This document shows, in pieces, positions 43,801-52,886 of a stretch of 52,886 nt of DNA. The translations under genes were made by a program, and so were the position numbers. The number at the start of each line of letters is the position of its first letter. Positions within the stretch are counted from its first letter, which is position 1. The notes beneath the pieces were generated by a model, which saw only the letters and a program-made list of their open reading frames with translations, ran no database searches and was not told the DNA's origin. Source of the DNA: Dinochytrium kinnereticum (Eukaryota; Chytridiomycota; Chytridiomycetes; Chytridiales; Chytridiaceae); contig JADGJT010000116.1 in NCBI GenBank assembly GCA_027604005.1, forward strand, positions 7,078 through 59,963. Reading direction: 5' to 3'.

Positions 43801-45890
43801 AGAAACGGAAAGCGTTTTACGAAAACCTCAGCATAATCAACTGTGCAAACCTTTTCAGCATCATACATCCCAATCCTCCTCAAGATAAATACAACCCCAC
43901 GAACGTTCAGAATATCCGTAACCGTGTCGAAACCAAAACGACCACTGTCGTCCTTATTCTGTTGAAATCGCAAAATACAACGTTTAGTTCGTCTATTTGA
44001 GATTTCGGACAACAACGCTCACCTTGATTTTTAAGGTTTGATATTCCAAAAAGAAAGTGATAACTTTTAAGAGCTGAAGGTGATGCGCCTCGTCTACGGT
44101 ATTTCTTTCCATGTCAATGTCTTTTTTAATGGCATCGACAAGAGCTAGTATGGAGAGGAAACAATTAGATCAATGCCAAAAAAAACAAACCAACCAGGGT
44201 AAAACCCTGAGTTGAACAGAAACACTAAAGAGCAATACAGAAGACCAGTATATGAAAACTATTTACCATTAAAAGCGTTTTCAAGAAATAGGTCCGCCGT
44301 GCTACGAAGAACTTCAAAAGCTTCAGTTGTGACAATGGACCGTGGTTTTGTGGTTATAGCTTGTTTCTTTTCAAGTACCAAACATCAACTATTAGGTCTT
44401 TACAACTCACATATAGGAACTTACCATAATATCGGTTTTCATCTTTGTCGTTCTCCCATTCTTCTTGCCAAGATCCAATGAATCGCCAATAGAATGCATC
44501 GCCTTACTCGCTTGTTGATGAATATTAGCGAGGCGTCCGTTCTGTTTTTTTAATTGATAAAGGCAAAAGTGAGATTAAGAAGATATGAATAAATAATATC
44601 AAAAGCTTACACCGAGATCTATAGCAAGGGTTCCTCCAAACCTCGAATGACGGGAAGATATGACTTGAGCCCCAACTTTTTGTACTTTTTCGTCTTTCAA
44701 CAGTCTGGAAAGTTCCGTTTGCTAAAGACAAAAAGGTATCAGTGATTAGTCAAATAACTTTGGAACCAACCGTCCGCTCAGCAACGTCTCCTGGCCTTCT
44801 GTCACGAAAAATATAATATATAATCTCCAAAATAATGGCTTTCCAATCTGAAAATTCACGATCCCTTAATGACCCCGCAATTGTGATGACGAGTTGCAGA
44901 ATATTAGCTTTCTTAAGTGCTACAAGAAGTTGTTCCTTAAGATCATAGCAAAATATGGTTAGGGCTAGCTTTTGTATCTACTTGGCGAACCTGGAGTATC
45001 GAGTGTAGATAACCCTCTGTTGATGAAGTTGCTGAAGAAATTGGATCGCGAATTGCCAGTAGGTTTCGGAATAGGAAGAGTATGATTCGGATTCGAGCTT
45101 CATCTGATGTGTTTCTATCCCTAATCCACAACTTAGCAAGTCTCGCTCACAGAATAATCGCAAATAGCTTCATTTTCATATACAAACCTGTGAGGTTGGG
45201 CAATAATTCTAACGAGGAGCTGCATGATCTTGGATAGGACCCCTTCTCTCAAAAAGGCCTCCTTATAGCTCCTTAGTAGGTGGGAATGGTTCACTTTTTC
45301 TGTGGAGTTCTCATCTACCGGCCAAGTCATTGGTACAAAAAGCTCAACTGGGAAAACCCGCAATCACAAGCAGAACAGATAAAGTAAACCCCAGGAAAAT
45401 CAATGGACAGGATCAGTCGTTTTCACAAGAGAAATCGCTAAGATCAATACAGAAGAAGCAAGAGAAACCAGGTGGCCTACCAATAGATGTAACTAACTTA
45501 ATATTGCTTTCCACATCGACATTAAGGAGTATGGGGATGAGATGATTCTGAAGAACCTCCCATTTTCCCAACGTCAAAAAGACGAGCCGTTCCGAAGTCA
45601 TATCATCCTTTCTTAAAATCCTCTTGAGATCCTTCAAGCATTCTGGTCCACCCATTTAAAACGGTTAAGGATATTCTTAGTAACTTCATCTCAATCAATC
45701 TACAAGGCGATGGCTGAGCTGAAACATGCTTTAAAGATAACGGAGGTTCCTTTTCACCTGCAACTTCATCTCCAGGGACGTAAACCAAATGCTTCCCAGA
45801 CAAGCCTTCTCCCTCAACTGCCTCTCGCTCTTCGTAGCCTCCCAGGGCCGAGCAGATCGACAACAAGTACTTCTCTTGGTTCTTGTCCAT
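40803..45890 (-). CDS. TOF1/TIMELESS: TIMELESS/Tof1/Swi1 replication fork protection protein
   Basis: A 5.1-kb reverse-strand gene with more than fifteen short introns. It opens MDKNQEKYLLSICSALGGYE at 45890, then GGPECLKDLKRILRKDD and LTLGKWEVLQNHLIPILLNV, the defining start of the TIMELESS N domain, with FVPMTWPVDENS and YKEAFLREGVLSKIMQLLVR after it. The middle has acidic and Lys-rich segments. The C-terminal part contains LTWKQKIDFAITYLMKRHRS, KNRHFHILLRLLRLEEDV, acidic DNSDGDSSEEDEDV and a final LLAFEDDDD at 40803. The protein partners Tipin/Csm3 to stabilise stalled forks, activate the checkpoint and support cohesion. Exact exon borders were not resolved throughout. The match to animal and yeast homologues at both ends shows one gene rather than several. 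Confidence 0.85.
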
Positions 45891-46997
45891 TTCAATGGAT
45901 GGTTGTTCTCGAAGTCCAGGTCCGATTCACGTGACAATTTCAATCTGACATTTTTGCAACTGCATCTCCCAGTCTCTCAATGCTATTTTCATTGGTTTTT
46001 GTTGGTCGGTCGTTCTCTCTGGACACGTGAAAGAAGTGAATTTGCTGGGTTTTTACGGCAAATGGACCTCGTCTTTGGGAAGACTTTCTACGAGGGAAGT
46101 TGTTGAACTTTCATCAACCTTTTTCTCCTTCTATTATTATCTTTCAAGGTGTGGGGTGGTGAAGGGTGTGTTTGTAACTTTGAACATCGCTTGACCTTTC
46201 TTAGGAAAATGAATAGCATGCTTTTTCAGACCCGAACGTGGTTTTGACTGTTGCGCTGGTCATTTATGAATTCTGAATGGGGCGTAAGTAACTATTAGCT
46301 CCTCTTTCCTGAGGCTCGCACATTTTTGATAGATCCTACATACATACATAAGTCATGAGGTTCTTTTATAACGTTTCTGTTTGTCGTTTTTGTTCTTTTT
46401 TCGAACATTAGGGGGAAGAGTTGTTGGTTTGGATTACATGCAACTGGTTTTGCACATTCCTCCAGTTTTGGCGTTTTGTTGTATGAGATTTGAGGGAGAA
46501 AGGATCGCTGCGTGGGCACAGTATGTACCGGATGAGATATGGATTAACGAGAACCCTGGACCTCGACGTTTATAATTCCCACAACCCATGGAAAGACGCT
46601 TCACATAGGAGATATACAGCCAAAAAACATAGGGGGCTGCTCTCCTAATCTCTTCGGCAGCACATAGCAAAAAAATCCCGAAGAAACCATAAAATCTACG
46701 TCCTCACCGCTCTGATTTTTACTGTCTGGCGTAAGTTTACGGTCTGTTTGGTTATATCTCTGGAGGGAAAGTCGGGATTGAGACCATCCTGTTTCTGTTG
46801 CAGTTAACTGTCTTTTTGGCATGTGAGGGCAGGGAGGTGGGCGATATGGGGGCCTATGGTGGAACGACAGTTTAGAAGATGAAGAGCACTATTATTATTA
46901 GAAGTGCGACCGGTTGCTTAAAACAAGCACATGAAGTTTGTGCCTAGGATAGCGGAACGTAAAGGATATTTGGGTGATTGCTTGTCGACTCGATGCT
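45891..46997. promoter_or_regulatory. TIMELESS upstream region with two CACGTG boxes
   Basis: No gene is supported in this 1.1-kb stretch. CACGTG occurs at 45928-45933 and 46024-46029, about 40 and 135 bases upstream of the TIMELESS start, which suggests a bHLH/bZIP-type (E-box) control site. Open frames at 46295-46670 lack features. Confidence 0.45.
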
Positions 46998-47919
46998 TCA
47001 AACGTTAACTGATTGCCACTGTCCGGGAGGTGCAGCTTCCTCAAGGGGTTCCCAAGGCTGTAATAACAAGTAAAATGTATCAGAAAGTACTAAATAAAAC
47101 CCAGCAAATTGATAACGGAAAAAGAAAAAAGTAACAACACTAAATTCCACAAAAGAGAAAAGAAATAAAGAATCAAAGCATTAAAAATTAAATAGAGTCG
47201 ATTTAGTGATATAATTGAAGAAGTCGCAAAGAATATCCATGGCTGCATCTTGATATTCCATACAACTTCATGCAGAAGTGTGATCGGCAACAAAGTGGCT
47301 CGCCGTATGTAAAGAAATTGACACATGCCATACCTTCAGATTCTCCATCTGGGACAGCAAGTTAAGTTCGTCTTGTGCCTGCTGAATAAGCTCCTCGATC
47401 TGACCGTTATCGATCCTCTCCTCAATCCTCTCCACAAGACTTTCGCTCTCCACAATCTTCAGCCGATGGGCAGTGACAGCTTCCACACTCTTCCTGTACA
47501 CGGAGTGGGCAGGAATCCTTTCAATCTTATGAAGCAATTTCCCGTAAAGCGAGATTAATTCAGGCCTGGGGTTAGAGTGAACCGGGAGGCCATAAATCCC
47601 AGTGGTCTGAGTGTTTTAAAGATGATGTTGACAAGATATAGATTGAATGTTCATAGCGATTCGCCGTTGGTTCATAATCATCCAGAAGTGTCATCGTTTT
47701 TGGAGGATGTCGAGCAGAGTTGTTGCAAAGGAAGGAAAAACATAATTGGTTAGTGAATGTCAAATGGCTGCATGGCGCCCATCCACAATATTTCACCGTT
47801 TCTCGTTTCTAATATGATGACTCCGACTATCATTCATCTCAGAGCAGGGGGGCAAGGGCGATTGCTAGTCTCACCTCCTTAAGCTTGATAACCTGTCGAA
47901 GGATTCTGTTGGCGAACAT
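46998..47919 (-). CDS. NDUFA5: NADH dehydrogenase complex I subunit NDUFA5 (B13 / 29.9 kDa)
   Basis: Three exons, 47875-47919, 47334-47606 and 46998-47057, encode 125 residues. Exon 1 gives MFANRILRQVIKLKE; exon 2 begins TTGIYGLPVHSNPRPELISL, continues HKIERIPAHSVYRKSVEAVT and VESESLVERIEERI, and ends with QIEELIQQAQDELNLL; exon 3 is PWEPLEEAAPPGQW and the tail. These are the conserved blocks of the ETC_CI_29_9 family, an accessory subunit of the matrix arm of respiratory complex I. The first intron (47607-47874, 268 bases) is unusually long for this window. Its presence implies the organism retains complex I, unlike Saccharomyces. Confidence 0.94.
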
Positions 47920-49075
47920 TTCCACAGTTTTTCGAATTTTCCACGTACAGTACAGTATCACAGACTTTACAAGGTAAACGGGTAATGCTCTGACAGAAAG
48001 ACCAAATCATGGCTCACATTTAAGAATAGAGAGCCCTAGACGATCTCAAGTGTGTGAGTGTATTAGCTCGGCGTGGAGTGGGATGAACTGTGGATGAACT
48101 GTGAAGTCATCAAAAACAGGGCTTTATGAATTCCTAGTCTTACTTCTTGGCCATCTTGAGGAGCAGGAGGGCTAGGGGCGATGGTTAGCGCATGTTTCTG
48201 TACAGTGATTGGTGTGTGGTCGTCTCGTTGATATCGCATTTTTATCAAAGTGTATAAGCATTCCCACATGCACATGGACATTGCTAACACCCCTCTTCAC
48301 ACGTCAATTTGTAAAACTCTGGCCCAACTATAAAGTGATATACAAGCACATCAGGAGTTCACAAGAGATATACGGTTTGCCAACGCGGATATCGAAAAAC
48401 TTGTATCAAATCAACTGGCAGAAGAAGTTAATGAAGGGAGATATCCAACATTGTACTATGATAAGATTTATCCAAACAAAACTCAAATCGACGACATCAA
48501 CAACACAACCGACATCTCACAGGGGAAAGATGGGAGGGCTACGCTTGAGGGATCAACCTATCGGTGCCCTACTCATCTGAGCTCATAGACCCGGTAACAC
48601 CCTCTTCCAATCGTTTAGCCCTACGTTCCGCACTTGCGCAGTCACCCACCAGTCCTTTCTGTAGAGGAATCTTCTTGTTAGGGCTTTCTCGTGCTTATTG
48701 TTCCCTCGGATATTCGTCCTTGGCTTTTATTGTTTGTTGATGTATCTACCTAAAGATTCTCAGGTAGACACATAAAGTCACGTGATTGTTTTGTCTGTTT
48801 TTATGTTTCAGTGTCAGGTATTTGAAGACTACGTTTTCTTTTGTCTTCACACAGGTATCCTAGTTTTCTGTACAAATATACGATTTCATGTATCTTCACA
48901 CAGTGTGTATTTGTTCAGAATTATTAAGTTGTGAGCCCCGCTCTCGATTGAGCTTAAGATTTAGTTGTTGATCGTGACGATTGTGTGGATAAGAAGACGT
49001 TATCTCTTGATCGATTAGCTCTTTAATGTTCTTTTCCCAAGTAGAGTGTAATTGGAGTTTTCTGTGACTTCAGAA
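47920..49075. other. Gene-poor interval bordering the retroelement tract
   Basis: No gene is convincing. An 11-base unit GATGAACTGTG is repeated in tandem near 48080-48103. Several short open frames (48209-48580 plus, 48063-48290 minus) carry no motif. The T-rich end from about 48660 may be the untranslated or LTR-side flank of the element that follows, but I could not define terminal repeats. Confidence 0.45.
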
Positions 49076-50052
49076 TGTCGAACCCGATTCGACCTACTCA
49101 CGGTGAAACCGGAATTCCCATTTTATTGACCTGGCACTATGAATATTGGGTGCTATGAGTTTATGAATCGTTTTGGAGATGTTATTGAAGGGCTTGAAGA
49201 TCCTGATATATTTGACAATCAATCTCCTTCCTCTCGGCCTCCTATTCGTACAAGTTATGATAATGATGACTCTTGGCTTGAAGCCTGTATCTCGTGGCGC
49301 AAACTGCATGCAGAGGCGAAAGTCCTATTTAAGGGTCATCTGGGGGAGATTCCTGATCAGGCTATCAGCGGATGCCTCTATGCTAGTGATATGTGGAATA
49401 TTTTGGACAACTACCAGTCCATTACAGAGAATAGTAAGAGGAAACTTTTACGAGAACTGGTCAGCTTTCAGTTGAAAAATGACGATCTGGAAAAACTCAT
49501 CGCTGACATTGACCGTACATGGATGCGTCTTATTCAGGCTCGTACTCAACTTCCTGATGAGATTCGTATAACTGCACTTCTTTCCGCCTTACCTATGATT
49601 CGACGATGGTAATCTTACCAAATACGGCGTTGCAATTGAGAAGATTGATCAGGATGATAATCTACACAGTGATCAAGTTGTTGCTTTACCGTACGGTTGC
49701 CGGCTGTACCTACATGGTTGCCCTACGATTTCGGCCACTAATCGTACGGTTTTCACGGATGCCGCCGTACCCGCCCGGTTGCCGACTACCTTTTTGTTCG
49801 AAGCCTTCATCTCTTTCTCTGCATGAAGCTGCTTTGACTGTTAATACTTTATCAACCTCTACCTCTTCATCCAAGGGACCCGCCTGTCAAAAGTGCTTGA
49901 CTTCTTGTGATGAGAAACAAAGACATGGCGCTCTTTCAGCCACAACTAAAGACTGCTTTCGGGACAAAACATGTGACCATTGTGGTCAAGTTGGACACAT
50001 TTCTCGCGTGTGTTATGAGGAACGTTCAGGAAAACCTGCAGTAGGGAAATAG
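49076..50052 (+). pseudogene. Decayed Copia-type retrotransposon gag with zinc knuckle
   Basis: The start at 49076 (MSNPIRPTHGETGIPILL) runs into a stop after about 25 residues, and the homologous reading continues in another frame at 49139. That second frame has the Copia gag pattern: GDVIEGLEDPD, then SGCLYASDMWNILDNYQSI, KLLRELVSFQLKNDD and RITALLSALP. It stops at 49612, and a third frame leads to a CCHC zinc knuckle CDHCGQVGHISRVC (49972-50013, CX2CX4HX4C). No protease, integrase or reverse transcriptase follows. It is therefore a truncated, frameshifted relic. Gag packages element RNA; this copy should be inactive. Confidence 0.75.
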
Positions 50053-51027
50053 AAAGAACACGCCAAAATGGCTCAATTAGATGAATACACCGAAGTTTTA
50101 TTCTACCTGTCCAGTCCCTCTTTCTCATTATATTCAATTCGTCTCTCTACTCTTATTCGTTTTTTCGATGCATTTCATCCTCTGGTTTTCGACATCATCC
50201 TTATCGTACTTAAATGTATCACCTCTCTCTTCCGACTATGTCCCGTTTGGATCGCATAACATACTTCACGCACGGTCTAACAGTTATACTTCAACGATTA
50301 TATCGATTTATTCAAACCTATCTCGCCTTTTTTCTTGATATGGTCTAGCTGTTCTTTTTTTACCCAGATTTCACTCTCCTGATGTGAAGTTCTCTCTTTT
50401 CCCCTCCATGACTCAGCCTTGACCATCATCGAAGAGAACCATATTTGCCACGCCGTCCTCAATCTCGAACGTACTTCGCGATACAAGGGAGGAAACAGCT
50501 CCTCTTTTGCTGAGGCAAGGATGTTGTGTGTGCTGTACTGCCAAGCGGGTCTCTTGCAGTTTCATCATAGAACAAAAGGAAAAACGAATGACAAAAACGA
50601 ACCTAGTCGGGGATCACACATAGCAGGTAGAATGGACTACTAGGAATGAGTCTATCCCGCTCCTCGGAGTACTCCGGACCTTCACAATCGTCTGTAATCC
50701 ATTTTAACATGTCCTCTTTCTCTCTCGCCTGCCCAGGGCTCTTCATGAGGACGCTCTCCCCTCCAAAGATAGTCTGGCCGTTTATCATCGTAGGACGTCA
50801 TGGAATACTATACATATTCAGCTATGGAGAGAAGCACTCCCGCGCCTCCCGCGTGGTCCTACACCACCTCTCACCCTAAAGGGCGAACCTCCATAGCTGT
50901 CAAATATCAACCACCAACCGAGGGGTGGGAACAACATCAAAGGGATGTATTAAAGCGACTAAAGAGGACTAAAGACTTCTGCATCAGGATTGACCAAAAA
51001 CAAAAATTCCGAGGCTTGATCCCTCCA
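50053..51027. other. Unassigned sequence within the retroelement tract
   Basis: Between two element relics. Open frames of up to 89 codons occur on both strands (for example 50800-51069 plus), but none shows a recognisable domain. It probably contains degraded element or flanking DNA. Confidence 0.4.
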
Positions 51028-51279
51028 CTATCGAAGAAGCGCCAAGTTCAAATGGGTCCCCGAGTGTAAGGCCATAGACAATTGACTATGCCGGGCTGCG
51101 GTACGGCCAGACCGCCAAGCGCCCTGGGCCATGATCTGCGTCAGATCGGGAAGGGGTAACGCGGCTGAGATAGCATCGGCGACACGAAGGCCCTGAAGGG
51201 AATCGTGTGCATAGACGCCAACTCCAGGGTCAGATGTAGCTCCATGAACCAAACGAGCAATACTGTGACGAGCTTCCAT
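51028..51279 (-). pseudogene. Possible tyrosine-recombinase C-terminal fragment
   Basis: The reverse strand reads open and is more GC-rich than its surroundings. It contains HDSLQGLRVADAISAALP followed by LTQIMAQGAWRSG, with a downstream ARHSQ. This recalls the H-x-x-R ... G-x-W end of tyrosine recombinases found in Crypton and DIRS-type elements. The N-terminal catalytic Arg region and a clear catalytic Tyr are not seen. Confidence is low: this could be an unrelated open frame. Confidence 0.35.
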
Positions 51280-51284
51280 ACGTT

Positions 51285-51957
51285 TTATTTTCCGTCAAAG
51301 CATCCGTAAGTGTATTGATATTCTTCTGATCGAAGAGATAATAAGGCCTCGTTAAAAAGAACATCTGGTATAAAACTATTATTTATCGTTTTTGCTTGTC
51401 CTATTAATTTCTCAAGTCTGAGGCCATATTGAAGGGGAGACTCTTTAGGTTCTTGTTTCAAGGTGTGAAATGATTCCCTCAATACTTTGCTTTGATGCTC
51501 TCTGTCGTATTTTCAGTCGATCTCAAACTGTTCCCACTGCCTAGACACCGTTACAAGATGCTCATGACTATCAAAGTTTTGATTGAAGATCTTTATCAAT
51601 GTGCTCATAAATAATCTTCTTGATTTCGTTCTCAACACCTATCCAGGCAATCACTTCTTTAAATTGCAGTTCAGAAGTAGGCTCATCAGGTCGAGGAATA
51701 TTCAGAAGCAATTGAGCCCTAAGGTCAACAACTTTATAATATCCTGGAGGTAAAGGGCAAGCATCAAGGTAAACAAGAAATCGCTTCCTCCAGGATAAGT
51801 AAGTCTCTGCATACTTCGAGTTCTGTAGGATCGGTATTCCAGACTTGGGATGAACAGGAGGAGGGGCCGTAAGACCTTTATCACCATATAAGTCCCGAAA
51901 ATCACGTAAAACAGTTGCCAAGTAGATCACGAATAAATCACGATAAGGATAAGACAC
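51285..51957 (-). pseudogene. Second gag-like retroelement relic
   Basis: Two reverse-strand pieces in different frames, 51957-51571 and 51482-51285, read as parts of one gag-like protein. The first holds SKYAETYLSWRKRFLVYLD, then a WIGVENEIKKIIYEHI segment. The second holds RESFHTLKQEPKESPLQYG and LRLEKLIGQAKTINN, a typical capsid-domain arrangement. Between them the continuous sense reading needs a frame change and passes an in-frame TGA, so the copy is broken. It differs in sequence from the gag at 49076 and lies on the opposite strand, so it comes from a different element family. Confidence 0.6.
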
Positions 51958-52444
51958 TTAATCCGCAAAGTGGAATGAATTAATCCCTTTTTATTGACAC
52001 CCTCATCCTCATACCTTTAAATTGGAATGGATTAGTCCACTTGACAGGAAATAAGAAAAGCATTCCAATCACAGCGACGCTGCGCCACACCACAGAGAGT
52101 ACAAGCTGACACGACCAAGGACAACAACCAACAAACTTACAGGACCCACATCATAATTCATTAAATGAAATTGGGTGGGCACAAGGGTGGCACAGGAACG
52201 CTTGCTGTGTGACACGCTGAAATGAAGCAAGCGATGTTATTGGCCGATGGGTGGTTTGCGTCCCAGCTTCATTTCCCTTGACGACCACCTCTCGCTCTGC
52301 CATCAACCCAACCAACCAACCCATCATCGCTGCTCGATCCCTGCAATCTGCAAGAATAGATAGACAGCCGATAGACACACACCCCTGCCCGCACGCACGC
52401 ACGCACCCACCTCTCCATCCTCCATCCCCACACACACTGCAGGC
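51958..52444. promoter_or_regulatory. Flank of the retroelement relic and FHA gene leader
   Basis: No gene supported. A GCAC tetranucleotide run lies near 52390-52407 and C-rich leader sequence precedes the ATG at 52445. Confidence 0.45.
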
Positions 52445-52886
52445 ATGATGGCTCTGGCGGCATTGGGTGCTGCTGGCGATCAGGTCGCCACTGACCCTGT
52501 CCACGCCAATGCCTGCGAGGTCGGCGCTGCTGCTGCCACCGCAAAGGGCAGACTCCTTCCAGTGTTCCGCATCCAGCTTTTCCCGCACCAGGAGCCTATA
52601 GTTCCCAACTTTGTGAATGGAGCCGCGGTCGTGCCCACCCCTTTCATCTTCACACCCGTCGAAAGAGACATTGCTGTTGGTGCCATGCTCAGATTTGGGC
52701 GAAAGGTGGACAAACCCTCAAGAGAAAGGGCGCATCATGCAGCATCAGCCGGCAGTGGTGCTAATGCATCCTTGACGGATGCACAGCGGCATGAACAACG
52801 AGCTGGAGAAAGGGATCAAGATCGTGAAGGTGGCCGAAAGCCAAAGGATGCCAGGTTCGCATTCACTTTGTTACCAGGATTCCCTC
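52445..52886 (+). CDS. N-terminal part of an FHA-domain protein, Dma1-like E3 ligase candidate (truncated by window end)
   Basis: An uninterrupted plus-strand frame from the ATG at 52445 runs off the window after about 147 codons. The first about 35 residues are Ala-rich. Then VFRIQLFPHQEP and FIFTPVERDIAVGAMLRFGR resemble the start of the FHA domain in fungal Dma1/Dma2-type FHA-RING ubiquitin ligases (VRLVPH..., F.P..R.v..g...RIGR). A charged insertion rich in Ala, His, Arg and Asp follows. The FHA core loop that binds phosphothreonine and the RING finger would lie outside the window. An intron may begin at about 52854 (CAG|GTTCGC), so the last residues are uncertain. The call rests on a short stretch of pattern. 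Confidence 0.55.
   Translation, partial: MMALAALGAAGDQVATDPVHANACEVGAAAATAKGRLLPVFRIQLFPHQEPIVPNFVNGAAVVPTPFIFTPVERDIAVGAMLRFGRKVDKPSRERAHHAASAGSGANASLTDAQRHEQRAGERDQDREGGRKPKDARFAFTLLPGFP

Noticed and set aside
46295..46670. Overlapping open frames between TIMELESS and NDUFA5
   Set aside because: Opposite-strand frames of similar length without splice support or recognisable motifs.
47841..48190. Two similar 27-base stretches (about 47842 and 48160)
   Set aside because: Only about three quarters of positions agree and the similarity does not extend, so it is likely chance in G-rich sequence.
48063..48290. Possible tiny gene starting MAKK on the minus strand near 48151
   Set aside because: Resembles the start of ribosomal protein eL29 for four residues, but no following exon keeps the eL29 pattern.

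Overview
This window looks like nuclear DNA of an early-diverging fungus, most plausibly a zoosporic (chytrid-like) one. The fungal assignment rests on the gene set: CDC14, DED1, a VPS9-domain Rab5 exchange factor, NUP188, MET2, LEU2, a Dma-type FHA start and a TIMELESS/Tof1 protein, all in intron-rich genes with short GT-AG introns (mostly 50-120 bases). A plant-type glucuronokinase and a small protein with an axonemal look make a flagellated lineage more likely than a yeast or mould. This placement is inference; no marker in the window fixes the species.

Layout. 1-5120 (+): CDC14 phosphatase, an unrecognised 171-residue protein, and membrane-anchored peptidyl-tRNA hydrolase 2. 5803-8706 (-): the OLA1 ATPase and a small single-pass membrane protein with PY motifs. 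9483-14641 (+): a DUF1348/NTF2-like protein, a SET-MYND methyltransferase and DED1. 14642-16039 is gene-poor. 16040-25763 (+): VPS9-domain GEF, PRA1 protein and NUP188. 25771-28441 is very compact: SPF27 (-), mitochondrial ribosomal protein bL33m (+) and MET2 (-) alternate strands with gaps of 7, 41 and 17 bases. 28656-29593 (+): the putative axonemal protein. 29746-45890 (-): ESF1, a nucleotidyltransferase-glucuronokinase fusion, a mitochondrial carrier, LEU2 and TIMELESS. 46998-47919 (-): complex I subunit NDUFA5. 48000-52400 is an accessory tract with decayed retroelement pieces. 52445-end (+): the start of an FHA protein.

Most genes are housekeeping: ribosome biogenesis and translation (ESF1, DED1, OLA1, PTH2, bL33m), nuclear pore and splicing (NUP188, SPF27), trafficking (VPS9, PRA1), amino-acid synthesis (MET2, LEU2), mitochondria (carrier, NDUFA5, bL33m), and cell cycle/replication (CDC14, TIMELESS). 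They form no operon-like pathway.

The most unusual items are the two-domain sugar kinase, an apparent assembly duplication next to the N run inside that gene, the tightly packed alternating-strand cluster, and a dense microsatellite block at 38200-38480. Exon boundaries were set by hand from splice motifs, reading phase and remembered family sequence patterns; no alignment was run.
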